A stretch of DNA of 64,000 nucleotides from Roseibaca sp. Y0-43 (lineage in GTDB: Bacteria > Pseudomonadota > Alphaproteobacteria > Rhodobacterales > Rhodobacteraceae): the NCBI RefSeq assembly GCF_020667835.1, contig NZ_JAFMPR010000003.1, positions 248,001 through 312,000 of the forward strand. Direction: 5' to 3'. The number at the start of each line of letters is the position of its first letter. The first letter of the stretch is position 1. The notes under the pieces were generated by a model, which made no database searches, had not been told where the DNA came from, and saw nothing but the letters and a program-made list of their open reading frames with translations. Below, piece by piece: positions 16,796 through 26,590 of the stretch. The position numbers were made by a program, and so were the translations under genes.

Positions 16796-19293
16796 GCGAT
16801 ACAGACGGTAAAAAGACACTCGGACTGGGCGGACAGGGCGGTCAGGTGAAGCAAAGCTTCAGCCATGGGCGCACGAAATCCGTGGTGGTCGAGAAGAAGC
16901 GCAAGCGCGTTGTGGTTCCCAAGGCGGGGGCGCAGCCGGGCGCGGCCGCGGGCAAGCCTGCCGGTGCGCCGAAATCCGATCCGTCGCGCCGCCCCGCAGG
17001 GATCTCCGAGGCAGAGATGGAGCGCCGCCTGAAAGCACTCGCCGCCGCCAAGGCGCGCGAGGCTGAAGAGGCAGAAGCCCGCGCCGCCGAGGAAAAGGCC
17101 CGCGAGGAGGAACGCCAGCGCCGCCGCGAAGAGGCAGAGGCCCGTGAGCGCGAAGAGCGTGAGCGCGAAGCCGCCCTGCGCGCCAAGGAAGAAGAGGACG
17201 CCCGCGCCAAGGCCGAAGCCGAAGAGCGCAAGGCACGCAAGGCCGCCCCCGCGGCCGAGCAGACTGCACCGGCTGCCCCCGATGCGCCCTTGTCCGAGCG
17301 CTCGCGCCCGGCAGGGGCCGATGCGCGCAAGCCCGCGAAGCGCCAGGACGATGATCGCGGCGGTCGCCCGTCGAAGCCGCGCGAGGAAGGTGGCCGCCGG
17401 TCCGGCAAGCTGACCCTGAACGACGCCCTGACGGGCGGCGGCGGTCGCGAACGCTCGCTCGCCGCGATGAAGCGCAAGCAGGAACGTGCCCGCCAAAAGG
17501 CGATGGGTCAGACCCAGTCGCGCGAAAAGGTCGTGCGCGAGGTCCAATTGCCCGAAACCATCGTTGTGCAGGAACTTGCCAACCGCATGGCCGAGCGTGC
17601 CGCCGATGTGGTCAAGGCGCTGATGAAGATGGGTGTCATGGCCACCATGAACCAATCCATCGACGCCGATACCGCCGAGATCATCATCGAGGAATTCGGC
17701 CACAAGATGGTGCGCGTGTCGGATTCCGACGTGGAGCAGGTGATCGAACAGGTCGAGGATAACCCCGAAGACCTGAAGCCGCGCCCGCCGATCATCACGA
17801 TCATGGGCCATGTCGACCACGGCAAGACCTCGCTTCTGGACGCGATCCGCAAGACCAACGTGGTCTCTGGCGAAGCTGGCGGGATCACCCAGCATATCGG
17901 GGCCTATCAGGTCACGACCGAAAGCGGCGCGGTGCTCTCCTTCCTCGACACGCCGGGCCACGCGGCCTTTACCAGTATGCGCGCACGCGGTGCCAATGTG
18001 ACCGATATCGTCGTGCTGGTCGTTGCGGCGGACGATTCCGTCATGCCGCAGACGATCGAGGCGATCAATCACGCCCGCGCGGCCAAGGTGCCGATGATCG
18101 TTGCCATCAACAAATGTGACAAGCCCGCCGCCGACCCGAACAAGGTGCGCACCGAACTCTTGCAGCACGAAGTCGTGGTCGAGGCCATGTCGGGCGATGT
18201 GCAAGATGTCGAAGTGTCCGCCGTGACCGGCAAGGGGCTGGATCAACTGCTGGAAGCCATCGCCCTTCAGGCGGAAATCCTGGAACTGAAGGCCAATCCC
18301 GACCGCGCCGCCATGGGCGCCGTGATCGAGGCGCAGCTCGATGTGGGCCGTGGCCCGGTCGCGACCGTTCTGGTTCAGAACGGCACGCTGCGCCGGGGCG
18401 ATATTTTCGTCGTGGGCGAGCAGTGGGGCAAGGTTCGTGCCTTGATGAACGACCAGGGCCAGCGCGTGGATGAAGCCGGTCCCTCCGTGCCCGTAGAGGT
18501 GCTGGGCCTGAACGGCACGCCCGAAGCCGGGGACGTTCTGAACGTGGTCGAAACCGAAGCACAGGCCCGCGAGATCGCCGAATACCGCCAGCAAGCGGCC
18601 AAGGACAAACGCGCCGCTGCCGGGGCTGCCACCACGCTGGAGCAGCTGATGGCCAAGGCCAAGGAAGACAAGGACGTGGCCGAGCTGCCGGTTCTGGTCA
18701 AGGCCGACGTGCAAGGCTCTGCCGAAGCGATCGTTCAGGCGCTGGAAAAGATCGGCAACGACGAGGTGCGCGTGCGCGTGCTGCATTACGGTGTGGGTGC
18801 GATCACGGACACCGATGTGGGCTTGGCCGAAGCGTCGGGCGCACCGATCATCGGGTTCAACGTGCGGGCCAATGCCTCGGCCCGGAACTCCGCCAACCAG
18901 AAGGGCGTCGAGCTGCGCTATTACTCGATCATCTATGACCTGGTCGATGACATCAAAGCCGCTGCATCGGGCCTGCTATCCGCCGAAGTGCGCGAAAACT
19001 TCATCGGCTATGCCGAGATTCGCGAAGTCTTCAAGGTCACGGGCGTGGGCAAAGTGGCGGGTTGTCTTGTCACCGAAGGCGTTGCGCGTCGGTCGGCCGG
19101 CGTGCGCCTGCTGCGCGACAACGTCGTGATCCACGAGGGCACGCTGAAAACCCTCAAGCGCTTCAAGGACGAGGTCAAGGAAGTGCAGTCGGGTCAGGAA
19201 TGCGGTATGGCGTTCGAGAATTACGACGACATCCGCCCGAAAGACGTGATCGAGATTTTCGAACGCGAAGAGGTCGAGCGCACGCTGAGCTAA
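16792..19293 (+). CDS. infB: Translation initiation factor IF-2
   Basis: IF-2 is the GTPase that places initiator fMet-tRNA on the 30S subunit. The 833-residue protein has a long charged N-terminal region (~1-250) rich in Arg/Glu/Ala coiled coil, then the IF2-N segment. The GTPase domain (~330-500) carries [29 protein letters not shown] and [13 protein letters not shown]. The C-terminal domains include [20 protein letters not shown] and the fMet-tRNA-binding end. It is the last gene of the operon and is followed 21 bases later by a strong intrinsic terminator. Confidence 0.97.
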   Translation: MSDTDGKKTLGLGGQGGQVKQSFSHGRTKSVVVEKKRKRVVVPKAGAQPGAAAGKPAGAPKSDPSRRPAGISEAEMERRLKALAAAKAREAEEAEARAAEEKAREEERQRRREEAEAREREEREREAALRAKEEEDARAKAEAEERKARKAAPAAEQTAPAAPDAPLSERSRPAGADARKPAKRQDDDRGGRPSKPREEGGRRSGKLTLNDALTGGGGRERSLAAMKRKQERARQKAMGQTQSREKVVREVQLPETIVVQELANRMAERAADVVKALMKMGVMATMNQSIDADTAEIIIEEFGHKMVRVSDSDVEQVIEQVEDNPEDLKPRPPIITIMGHVDHGKTSLLDAIRKTNVVSGEAGGITQHIGAYQVTTESGAVLSFLDTPGHAAFTSMRARGANVTDIVVLVVAADDSVMPQTIEAINHARAAKVPMIVAINKCDKPAADPNKVRTELLQHEVVVEAMSGDVQDVEVSAVTGKGLDQLLEAIALQAEILELKANPDRAAMGAVIEAQLDVGRGPVATVLVQNGTLRRGDIFVVGEQWGKVRALMNDQGQRVDEAGPSVPVEVLGLNGTPEAGDVLNVVETEAQAREIAEYRQQAAKDKRAAAGAATTLEQLMAKAKEDKDVAELPVLVKADVQGSAEAIVQALEKIGNDEVRVRVLHYGVGAITDTDVGLAEASGAPIIGFNVRANASARNSANQKGVELRYYSIIYDLVDDIKAAASGLLSAEVRENFIGYAEIREVFKVTGVGKVAGCLVTEGVARRSAGVRLLRDNVVIHEGTLKTLKRFKDEVKEVQSGQECGMAFENYDDIRPKDVIEIFEREEVERTLS

Positions 19294-19314
19294 ACGTCGC
19301 AATCAAGGAAACGC

Positions 19315-19338
19315 AAAAGGCACCTTCGGGTGCCTTTT
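19315..19338 (+). terminator. Intrinsic terminator after infB
   Basis: AAAAGGCACC-TTCG-GGTGCCTTTT is a perfect 10-bp stem with a UUCG tetraloop and a terminal T-run, closing the rimP-infB operon. Confidence 0.9.
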
Positions 19339-19442
19339 CGAGTCTAAGGGGCAAGCCACGACGAAGACAGTGCAGCACCGGCCTGACATGGCCAACCCGC
19401 GATCCCGATTTTGCCCATCATGGGGCATTTATATGGGGAATA

Positions 19443-19518
<76 letters not shown>

Positions 19519-19574
19519 GACCTGTCGCGCGATTTAGCCGCTTTCGCCGGGCGGCGCAAGATCGCAGGCCGTGA

Positions 19575-20441
19575 TTATGCGCCCAGTAGTTCCGTCATCA
19601 ACGGGTTCGGGAAACGGCGCGCGCGGGTGATGGCCAGGAAGGTCTCGTCAATCCCGTCCAGTTGTTTCAACTCGACCAGCACGCCTTGGCGCAATTCGTC
19701 GCGCACGGCAATGGGCGGGATGACGGCGAACCCGGCATCAGCGCGCGCCAACAGGCGCAGCATGGCCATGTCATCGGCCTCTGCCGCGATATTCGGGGTG
19801 ATCCCAAGCTGGTCGATCAGCCCGTCGAACGCCGCGCGCAAGGCGGTCTCAGGCGTCGGCAGCACCAAGGGCGCGAAGGTCAGAAGCTCTGGCAGGGCCA
19901 TGGGCGCGCGGGCAGCGCGCAGCGGTGTCCCGATCAGGCTGACGGGCTGCGAGGCGATGCGCTGCACCCGCCATGGGCTGGCTGCGTCGCGGGCGGGGGC
20001 AAGGTTGGTCAGCACCACGTCATAGGCCATCGCGTCCAGACCCCGCAACAGGTCGCTCTGGTTGCCGGACCGCAGCACGACCTCGACATCCGCGCGCCCG
20101 ACGAGGGGTTCCAGAAACTGCATCTGGAAATTGCGCGACAGCGTGGCCAAAGCCCCCACCCGCAACGCACGCCGCACCTGCCCGCGTTCGCGCAACGTGG
20201 CCGACAGGTCTTCGGCGGTGCGAAAGATGGTTTCGGCATGTTCCAACGCGATGCGCCCGGCTTCGGTCAGCACCAACCCGCGCCCGCGACGCTCGAACAG
20301 GTCATGGCCCAGCGACGCTTCCAGCGCCTTTATCTGGGTCGAGAGCGCAGATTGCGACAGGTTCAGCCGTCCGGCGGCCCCGGTCAGGGTGCCCTCGGTC
20401 GCGACAGCGCGAAACAGGCGCAGATGGTGCAGGTTCAGCAT
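19575..20441 (-). CDS. LysR-family transcriptional regulator next to dabBA
   Basis: This 288-residue protein has an N-terminal winged helix-turn-helix (MLNLHHLRLFRAVATEGTLT, AAGRLNLSQSALSTQIKALE) and a periplasmic-binding-like effector domain (~90-280). It is divergent from dabB with 96 bases between starts, the classic arrangement for a LysR regulator and its target. It plausibly senses a carbon-status metabolite, as CbbR/CcmR relatives do; that is inference from the neighbour genes. The GC-rich gene ends 56 bases from tRNA-Val. Confidence 0.88.
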   Translation of the reverse strand: MLNLHHLRLFRAVATEGTLTGAAGRLNLSQSALSTQIKALEASLGHDLFERRGRGLVLTEAGRIALEHAETIFRTAEDLSATLRERGQVRRALRVGALATLSRNFQMQFLEPLVGRADVEVVLRSGNQSDLLRGLDAMAYDVVLTNLAPARDAASPWRVQRIASQPVSLIGTPLRAARAPMALPELLTFAPLVLPTPETALRAAFDGLIDQLGITPNIAAEADDMAMLRLLARADAGFAVIPPIAVRDELRQGVLVELKQLDGIDETFLAITRARRFPNPLMTELLGA

Positions 20442-20443
20442 AC

Positions 20444-20472
20444 TTTCACCAAATAGAACATTAACAGTGAAA
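20444..20472. promoter_or_regulatory. Inverted repeat in the LysR-dabB divergent region
   Basis: TTTCAC (20444-20449) and GTGAAA (20467-20472) are perfect 6-bp inverted arms separated by 17 bases, inside an AT-rich 96-base divergent promoter. The size and place suit a LysR-family binding site. No strong -35/-10 pair is obvious. Confidence 0.4.
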
Positions 20473-20537
20473 ATATGTAATTTTTTGAAAGTTTGGCAAG
20501 TGATACCTGCAATCCAACACTGTTTTGGAGGGACGCC

Positions 20538-22100
20538 ATGACCACCTTTTTGCCACTTGGCCATCTTGCCCCGCTGCTTGTTCTTGCCGCCGCTGTCCTT
20601 GGCTTCTTGCGTCCGGGTCGCCGTCCGGCGCTTGTGCCGCAACTGGCAGAGGCAGCAGCCCTTGGGGCGATGGCACTGGCCGCGCTGGGCGCGATCCAGC
20701 TTGTCATGGGCGGCGCGGTCGCAACCGGCAGCGCGGCGCTATCGTTGCGGCTGGATGCCGCCAGCGCGACCATGACGCTGCTTGTGGCTTTCGTCGGCTG
20801 GATCGTGGTGCGGTATTCCCGCAGCTACCTGGACGGCGAAGCGCGCGAGGGGCAGTTCCATGCGCTGATGCTGACCGCGCTCGCCGCCGTGCTGACGCTG
20901 GTGCAATCGGGCAGCCTGCCGGTTCTGATCGCGTCCTTCATCGCCATCGGTCTAGTGCTGCGGCAATTGCTGTTGTTCTACGCAGACCGGGCAGAGGCGC
21001 AGCGCGCCGCGACCAAGTTCAGCCTAGTCTGGGGCGCGGGCGACGCGGCGCTGGTTCTGGCGGCGCTGTTCCTGTGGCAGGCCTTCGGCACGCTGGACGT
21101 GGTGGCCTTGGGAGACGCGGCGCAATCGGGTCTGCCGGTGTCAGGCCATGTCGCCGTTGGGTTCCTTGTGCTGGCGGCGGCGCTGAAAACCGCGTCCTTC
21201 CCGCTTCATGGCTGGCTGACAGAGGTGATGGAAGCGCCGACCCCGGTCTCTGCCCTGCTGCACGCGGGCATCATCAATGCCGGTGGCTTCTTGCTGATCC
21301 GCAATGCCGAGGTGGTGCAGGCCAGCCCCGGCGCGCTTGCCGCGCTGGTCATGCTGGGTGGGCTGACCGCGCTATTCGGGGCCATGGTCATGCTGACGCA
21401 AAGCGCCGTCAAAACCGCGCTAGCGTGGTCCACCGTCAGCCAGATGGGGTTCATGCTGCTGCAATGCGGGCTGGGCCTGTGGGCGCTGGCGCTGCTGCAT
21501 ATCGTGGCGCATTCCATGTACAAGGCGCACGCCTTCCTTGCCTCTGGCGGGGCCGTGCGGGCAGTGGCGGGCGTGACCCGGCCCGGCCCGGTGGCCGTGC
21601 CCGGTCTGGGCGCGGTGGCGCGGGCCTTCTTGCTGGCGCTGGCCATTTACGCGGTGGTCGCCACCGGGTTCGGGCTGGCGATGGGAGCGAAATCGGCGCA
21701 GGCGCTGGCGCTGGGTGCGATCCTGATCTTCGGGGTGGCCTATCTGGTCGCACAGGGTCTGGCAGATGCCGCCCCGCGCGCGCTGACGCAGCGCACGGCT
21801 CTGGCCTCTCTGGCAGCTGCCATTGCCTATTTCGCGCTGCATGTGGCCGCAGGCGCGCTTTGGGGGCCGCACCTGCCCAAGCCGCCAGTGCCCGGCGCGC
21901 TGGAATGGGCGCTGATCGTGCTGGCGCTTGGCTCTTTCGGGCTGATCGCCTTTGCCCAAGCGCTGTTCCCACTTTGGGCGCATCACCCCTCGACCGCCGG
22001 GCTGCGGGTGCATCTGACCAATGGCCTGTATCTGAACGCCGTGCTCGACCGCCTGATCGGGGGCTTGCGCACAACCTATTCCACCGGGCGGAAGGCCTGA
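20538..22100 (+). CDS. dabB: DAB inorganic carbon transporter, membrane subunit DabB
   Basis: The 520-residue polytopic protein belongs to the complex I NuoL/Mrp antiporter family but stands apart from any nuo operon. Visible family segments are FPLHGWLTEVMEAPTPVSAL, LHAGIINAGGFLL and TQSAVKTALAWSTVSQMGFM, with the channel lysine/histidine positions. It is followed by a DUF2309 gene (dabA) 34 bases later. This pair is the DAB (DABs accumulate bicarbonate) system, in which DabB is thought to couple a cation or proton gradient to CO2 hydration by DabA. GGAGGG precedes the ATG. The confident call rests on the pairing. Confidence 0.88.
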   Translation: MTTFLPLGHLAPLLVLAAAVLGFLRPGRRPALVPQLAEAAALGAMALAALGAIQLVMGGAVATGSAALSLRLDAASATMTLLVAFVGWIVVRYSRSYLDGEAREGQFHALMLTALAAVLTLVQSGSLPVLIASFIAIGLVLRQLLLFYADRAEAQRAATKFSLVWGAGDAALVLAALFLWQAFGTLDVVALGDAAQSGLPVSGHVAVGFLVLAAALKTASFPLHGWLTEVMEAPTPVSALLHAGIINAGGFLLIRNAEVVQASPGALAALVMLGGLTALFGAMVMLTQSAVKTALAWSTVSQMGFMLLQCGLGLWALALLHIVAHSMYKAHAFLASGGAVRAVAGVTRPGPVAVPGLGAVARAFLLALAIYAVVATGFGLAMGAKSAQALALGAILIFGVAYLVAQGLADAAPRALTQRTALASLAAAIAYFALHVAAGALWGPHLPKPPVPGALEWALIVLALGSFGLIAFAQALFPLWAHHPSTAGLRVHLTNGLYLNAVLDRLIGGLRTTYSTGRKA

Positions 22101-22134
22101 GATCGTGACAGAGATAGAGACTGGGAGAGAGACG

Positions 22135-24513
22135 ATGTTCCATAAGCAAAGCCAGTTCAGCCCCGCCCATATCTCGGGCATTCTGAAAGCCGCCGAGGCT
22201 GCCGCCCGCGATATTCCGCCCGCTTTCCCGCTGGATGCCACCGTGGCCGTGAACCCCTTCCTTGGCCAGACGGGCGAGGATCTGGCAACCGCAAGCGCCC
22301 GGTTGGCGCGGGTGGCGGGTGTGCGGGTCACGCGCGAGCGGTCGGACTACGCCCGCGCCGTGGCCGACGGGGCGATCACGGACGATGATCTGGCCGAAGC
22401 CTTGGCCGCCTGCCCGCATGGCAACAAACCTGCCAGCCTGGAGGCGCTGAAAAGTCAGCTTGCCGCCGACAGCCCCGCCCCGCGCGCGCTGCCGACGGTC
22501 GCGCATCTGGCCGCGGCAGCCACGGGCACGGACTGGCCCGCGCTGATTGACCGGTGTTTCGGGCTGTGGGCGGCAGGCTATTTCGACCGGGGCCAAGCGC
22601 TCTGGACACCCGCGCCCGGCCATTCGGCCTTTGCCGGTTGGCGGGAATGGGCCACGCATGACCTGACCCCCGAAGTGGCCGGTCTGACCGGGTTCTGCGC
22701 CCATGTCGCCAGCGCGCCCGATACGCCCGAGCGCGCCATTCTGCGCGCTGCCGACCGGCTTGGTCTGGGCGAGGATGTGGCCGAGCAGGTTTTCCACCGG
22801 TTGCTGATGGATATCGGCGGCTGGTCGCAGCACGCGCGCTGGCTGTTGTGGAAGGCCGAACTGGCTGGGTCAAGCGATGCCACCATCACCGACCTGCTGG
22901 CTATCCGGCTGATCTGGGAAGAGGCGCTTTTGGACATCGCGCCGCAAGCCGCCAAGCCGTGGGCGCAGGCGCGGGCGGCGCACGCCGCACCCTTGGTGCC
23001 TAGCCCTGCGCAGGTGGTCGATGTCATCTTGCAAGAAGCGGCCGAGCGCGCGCATCAGCGCGGCCTGATCGCGGCCTTCGCGGGGGCAAGCGATGCAACT
23101 GGTCGTCCAGAGATGCAGGCGGCTTTCTGTATCGACGTGCGGTCCGAAGTGTTCCGCCGCGCGCTGGAAGCGCAGGATGGCGGTATTGAAACCATCGGCT
23201 TCGCGGGCTTCTTCGGCTTGCCCTTGGCGCACCGGCCCCATGGCACCGACCAGACGCAGATCCATCTGCCGGTTCTGCTGAACCCGGCCTTGACCACTTG
23301 CAGCCATGCCGCGCCAGAGGCAGAGGAAGAGGCCCGCATTTCCGCCCGTGCCGCCCGCGCTTGGGGGCGGTTCCGGCAGGCGGCCGTGTCGTCTTTCGCC
23401 TTCGTCGAATCCGCCGGGCCAATCTATGGCTGGAAACTGGTCAAGGGGGCGTTGGGGCTGGATGGCGTGAAGCCAGAGAAGTCGCCTGCGCCGCGTGTCG
23501 AGGGCGGTTTGAGCGCTGAGCAAAAGGCCGAGATCGGCGCGAAAGTGCTGACCGCGATGAGCATGACCAAGGGCCATGCCCCCTTGGTGCTGCTGCTGGG
23601 CCATGGCGCAAGCGTTACCAACAACCCGCATGAAAGCGCCTACCATTGCGGGGCGTGTGCCGGGCAGACGGGCGAAGTTTCATCGCGGATGCTGGCGATC
23701 TTGCTCAACGACCCCGAAACCCGCGCGGGCCTGCCGGCGCATGGCATTACCGTGGCTGATGATGTGCTGTTCGTGGCCGGTCTGCATGACACGACGACGG
23801 ACGACATCACGCTCTATGCCGACAGCCCCGCGCCCGCGCACAAGGACCGTCTGGCGCAAGCACGGCGCTGGCTGAAAGCGGCGGGCGCGCAAGCCCGCGC
23901 CGAGCGGGCGCTGCGCCTGCCCGGTGCGAAGGCGCAGACCATCACAGAGCGCGCCGCCAACTGGGCAGAGCTGCGGCCTGAATGGGGGCTTGCGGGCTGT
24001 GCGGCCTTTGTTGCCGCGCCACGCCCGGCCACTAAGGGCACCAACCTGCATGGCCGCGCCTTCCTGCACAATTACGACTGGCAGGACGACGCGGGCTTTG
24101 CCACGCTGGAGCTGATCCTGACCGCCCCGGTGGTCGTGGCAAGCTGGATCAGCCTGCAATATTACGGATCGAGCGTTGCGCCCCATGCCTTTGGCGGCGG
24201 CAACAAGCTGATCCACAACGTTGTGGGCGGCATTGGCGTGGTGCAGGGCAATGGCGGCGTGTTGCGCCCCGGTCTGCCATGGCAAAGCATCCATGACGGC
24301 GAAGGGCTGGCGCATGAGCCCTTGCGCCTGTCGGTCATGGTAGAGGCGCCGACGCAAGCGATTGCCGATATTCTGGCCAAGCACCCCGATGTGCAGGCAC
24401 TGTTCGACAATGGCTGGCTGCACCTGTTCGCACTGGAAGGGGGCAAGGTCGTGTCGCGCTACCGCCCCGGTCTGGTCTGGGAGGGCGCGCAAGTGCAGGC
24501 GAAAGCCGCCTGA
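22135..24513 (+). CDS. dabA: DAB inorganic carbon transporter, zinc subunit DabA (DUF2309/UPF0753)
   Basis: This 792-residue cytoplasmic-face protein is beta-carbonic-anhydrase-like and hydrates CO2 to bicarbonate vectorially when joined to DabB. The predicted zinc and active-site residues are all present: C332 and D334 in AAFCIDVRSEVFRR, H490 in LLLGHGASVTNNPHES and C505 in AYHCGACAG. The 15-residue His-Cys spacing matches the characterised enzyme. GGGAGAG precedes ATG 22135; an earlier GTG at 22105 is possible. A bidirectional terminator follows. No RuBisCO or carboxysome gene lies in the window, so the use of the bicarbonate is open. Confidence 0.9.
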   Translation: MFHKQSQFSPAHISGILKAAEAAARDIPPAFPLDATVAVNPFLGQTGEDLATASARLARVAGVRVTRERSDYARAVADGAITDDDLAEALAACPHGNKPASLEALKSQLAADSPAPRALPTVAHLAAAATGTDWPALIDRCFGLWAAGYFDRGQALWTPAPGHSAFAGWREWATHDLTPEVAGLTGFCAHVASAPDTPERAILRAADRLGLGEDVAEQVFHRLLMDIGGWSQHARWLLWKAELAGSSDATITDLLAIRLIWEEALLDIAPQAAKPWAQARAAHAAPLVPSPAQVVDVILQEAAERAHQRGLIAAFAGASDATGRPEMQAAFCIDVRSEVFRRALEAQDGGIETIGFAGFFGLPLAHRPHGTDQTQIHLPVLLNPALTTCSHAAPEAEEEARISARAARAWGRFRQAAVSSFAFVESAGPIYGWKLVKGALGLDGVKPEKSPAPRVEGGLSAEQKAEIGAKVLTAMSMTKGHAPLVLLLGHGASVTNNPHESAYHCGACAGQTGEVSSRMLAILLNDPETRAGLPAHGITVADDVLFVAGLHDTTTDDITLYADSPAPAHKDRLAQARRWLKAAGAQARAERALRLPGAKAQTITERAANWAELRPEWGLAGCAAFVAAPRPATKGTNLHGRAFLHNYDWQDDAGFATLELILTAPVVVASWISLQYYGSSVAPHAFGGGNKLIHNVVGGIGVVQGNGGVLRPGLPWQSIHDGEGLAHEPLRLSVMVEAPTQAIADILAKHPDVQALFDNGWLHLFALEGGKVVSRYRPGLVWEGAQVQAKAA

Positions 24514-24526
24514 CTGTCTGAGCACA

Positions 24527-24555
24527 CTGACACCGCCGAAAGCTGGCGGTGTCAG
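24527..24555. terminator. Bidirectional stem-loop between dabA and the SLAC1-like gene
   Basis: CTGACACCGCC (24527-24537) and GGCGGTGTCAG (24545-24555) form a perfect 11-bp stem with a 7-base loop, in the 60-base gap between convergent genes. Confidence 0.7.
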
Positions 24556-24573
24556 TTCATTCGCGAAACGTCC

Positions 24574-25548
24574 TTATTCTGCGATGCAGATTTCTTTGCG
24601 CAGGACCGCCAGCGTGGTCCGCGCCACAAGCCCGGTGATCGCGGTCAAAAGGACCACAAGCAACACGGTCCCGATGGTCTTGTGCGCGGCAGAGCCCGCC
24701 TCGCCCGCATAGGCGAAACTGGCCACCGTCAGCGCCGCGATCGGAAAGGACAAGGCCCACCATGACAGCGCGAAGGGAATGCGCCGGAACTTGGCAAGCT
24801 GGGTTATGACGACCGCGGCAAAGACATAGCCAAGGCTGAGCAGGATATGCCCGAAAGGGCCGACCTCTCCGGTCAGGTTCAACCATGCGACGAAGGCCAC
24901 CGCCGGGGGTGCGACAAGGATCATCAGGGTCGGCACCATCTTGCCCGGCATCGGGTCGTGAAACATCAGGCGTTGCGCGACAAGCGTCAGCAAGATGACC
25001 CAGAACATCAGCCCGCCCGAGAAGAACAGCCAAGAGATTTCGACATACCCAAGCCGCGCCCCGGCGATGGGAACGATCACGTTGCCGACCGCCGGGATGA
25101 ACCATGCCGGGGTCAGATGGCCCGTCTGGAAGCTGCGATGCCCGATCCAAGACCCGATGACCGCAAGCGCAAGCGTGCCTTGCAATGCGGTGCCGATGGA
25201 CCAGACCCAGAGGGCCGCCTGTGGGTGGTCGGCGCTGAGCGCCGTTGCCATCAGCAGAAGCGAAATCGACGCGGCCGGGAAAAACGCGATGCGGATCGGG
25301 TGGTGCCATTCATGCGCAACGCTTTCACCCGCGAAAAGCGCTTTCAGCAGGTAAAGGGCGGCGATGGTCAACAGGACTGTGCCAGAGACATAGAGCGCGA
25401 TTTCAGAGGAGCTGCCCGCCAAACCATAGGCCTTTTCCGCCGCGTGCAGCGCCAGCGTGGTGCCGAACAGGCCCATCGGAATCGCGAAGAACATGATCGG
25501 AAAATTGGCGAGGCGAGACTCGTCTGCGGGAAGCGTTTCGGTAGCCAC
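24574..25548 (-). CDS. SLAC1/TDT-family anion channel or transporter (TehA-like)
   Basis: This 324-residue, ten-helix membrane protein resembles the tellurite-resistance/dicarboxylate transporter (TDT) family, whose structural model TehA and plant SLAC1 conduct anions. Typical segments are FPIMFFAIPMGLFGTTLALH, HLTPAWFIPAVGNVIVPIAG and LGYVFAAVVITQLAKF. The GTG at 25548 is preferred, because AAAGGG stands eight bases upstream and the protein then begins VATETLPADES before the first helix. It follows dabA convergently and is near SulP, suggesting an anion or bicarbonate role; substrate is not determined. An FNR-like site lies about 100 bases upstream. Confidence 0.8.
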   Translation of the reverse strand: MATETLPADESRLANFPIMFFAIPMGLFGTTLALHAAEKAYGLAGSSSEIALYVSGTVLLTIAALYLLKALFAGESVAHEWHHPIRIAFFPAASISLLLMATALSADHPQAALWVWSIGTALQGTLALAVIGSWIGHRSFQTGHLTPAWFIPAVGNVIVPIAGARLGYVEISWLFFSGGLMFWVILLTLVAQRLMFHDPMPGKMVPTLMILVAPPAVAFVAWLNLTGEVGPFGHILLSLGYVFAAVVITQLAKFRRIPFALSWWALSFPIAALTVASFAYAGEAGSAAHKTIGTVLLVVLLTAITGLVARTTLAVLRKEICIAE

Positions 25549-25649
25549 GGCAAATACCCTTTCGGACCGACAAGAGAAGCTGCTCTGCGCCCGCCGGCAC
25601 ACCACGGCTGCGCAGAGGTCTTGTCTAGGCCCACGACTCCGGGTCCGGC

Positions 25650-25663
25650 ATGATCTGAATCAA
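25650..25663 (-). promoter_or_regulatory. FNR/FnrL-like box upstream of the SLAC1-like gene
   Basis: ATGAT-CTGA-ATCAA matches the FNR consensus TTGAT-N4-ATCAA at nine of ten positions. It is ~100 bases upstream of the predicted GTG start. FnrL controls low-oxygen genes in Rhodobacterales; regulation here is only inferred. Confidence 0.4.
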
Positions 25664-25721
25664 ACTGGTGGCAAAAATTCCAGTTAATCCGAGCGCCTGC
25701 GCTTGCTGGCCCGTCGCTGCA

Positions 25722-26576
25722 CTAGCGCATCAGGACGACCGGCACCTTGCAACTGCGCACCATCTCTGTGGTGCTGGACCCGATGACAAGGCTGCGGATG
25801 CGCGAATGGCCATAGGCGCCCATGACGACCATGCCAAAGCCCTCGGCCTCGACCAGTTTGCCAAGCTCGGTTTCCGGCTGGCCGGGGATCTGCCGGATTG
25901 CGGCATCAATCCCCGCCGCTTTCAGCAGCGCTTGCGCATCGGCCAGCCCCTTGCGCGCCTCTGGGCTGTCCGGCCCGACCGTCACGACGGTCACGGCCAG
26001 CCCCGCGAAAAGCGGGCTGCGCGCGATGTGATCGACCGCCTTCATGGCCGACCGCCCGCCATCATAGGCCACCAGCACTGATGCGATGGGCTGAAACGCG
26101 CGCGATGCCACGAAAACGGGCTTGCTTGCGGCCCGCACGATGCGTTCCAGGTTCGACCCCAGATGCGCCTTGGCGAAGTCTGCTGCCTCGCCGCGTTTGC
26201 CGATCAGGATGACGCGGGCCTCGGCTTCGATCTCGGCAATCGCCTCGACCACGTCGCCATGGCGCAGGCGCGTTGTGACACTGGCCGCACCGGCCTGTTC
26301 CACGATGGCGCGCGCATCGTCCAGAATGGCGCGGCCCCGGTGGTTCATCAGCTTGGCGCGCTGGGCGTCCAGGTCCGCCAACTCGTTCATCAGCGCGCTG
26401 CGTGCACCCAGCCGGATTGCCCCGGACAGGTCGCGACTCTCGGGCGCGTCGCGGCGGCCCAGAACGTGGATCAGTTCCACCGGCGCGCCGGTCGCCTTGG
26501 CGATCCATGCCGCATGGTGGCACACGCTTTCGGAATAGATGGACCCGTCCACCAGCGCGATGATCTTCTCTGACAT
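25722..26576 (-). CDS. Universal stress protein, tandem UspA domains
   Basis: The 284-residue protein contains two UspA domains. The first (~1-145) starts KIIALVDGSIYSESVCHHAA and ends near SKPVFVASR. The second (~150-284) has VLVAYDGGRSAMKAVDHIAR and the ATP-type loop VMGAYGHSRIRSLVIGSSTT. It is downstream of and 14 bases from the SulP gene, in the same operon. UspA-SulP pairs are common and suggest a regulatory or accessory role for the transporter. GAGGGGGG precedes the ATG. Confidence 0.88.
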   Translation of the reverse strand: MSEKIIALVDGSIYSESVCHHAAWIAKATGAPVELIHVLGRRDAPESRDLSGAIRLGARSALMNELADLDAQRAKLMNHRGRAILDDARAIVEQAGAASVTTRLRHGDVVEAIAEIEAEARVILIGKRGEAADFAKAHLGSNLERIVRAASKPVFVASRAFQPIASVLVAYDGGRSAMKAVDHIARSPLFAGLAVTVVTVGPDSPEARKGLADAQALLKAAGIDAAIRQIPGQPETELGKLVEAEGFGMVVMGAYGHSRIRSLVIGSSTTEMVRSCKVPVVLMR

Positions 26577-26590
26577 GGCTGTGCCCCCCC

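Noticed and set aside
13913-18786. Very long open frames (968 and 723 codons) on the minus strand opposite rimP-nusA-infB
   Set aside because: They are mirror frames of well-supported genes in high-GC DNA with no recognisable domains or ribosome sites.
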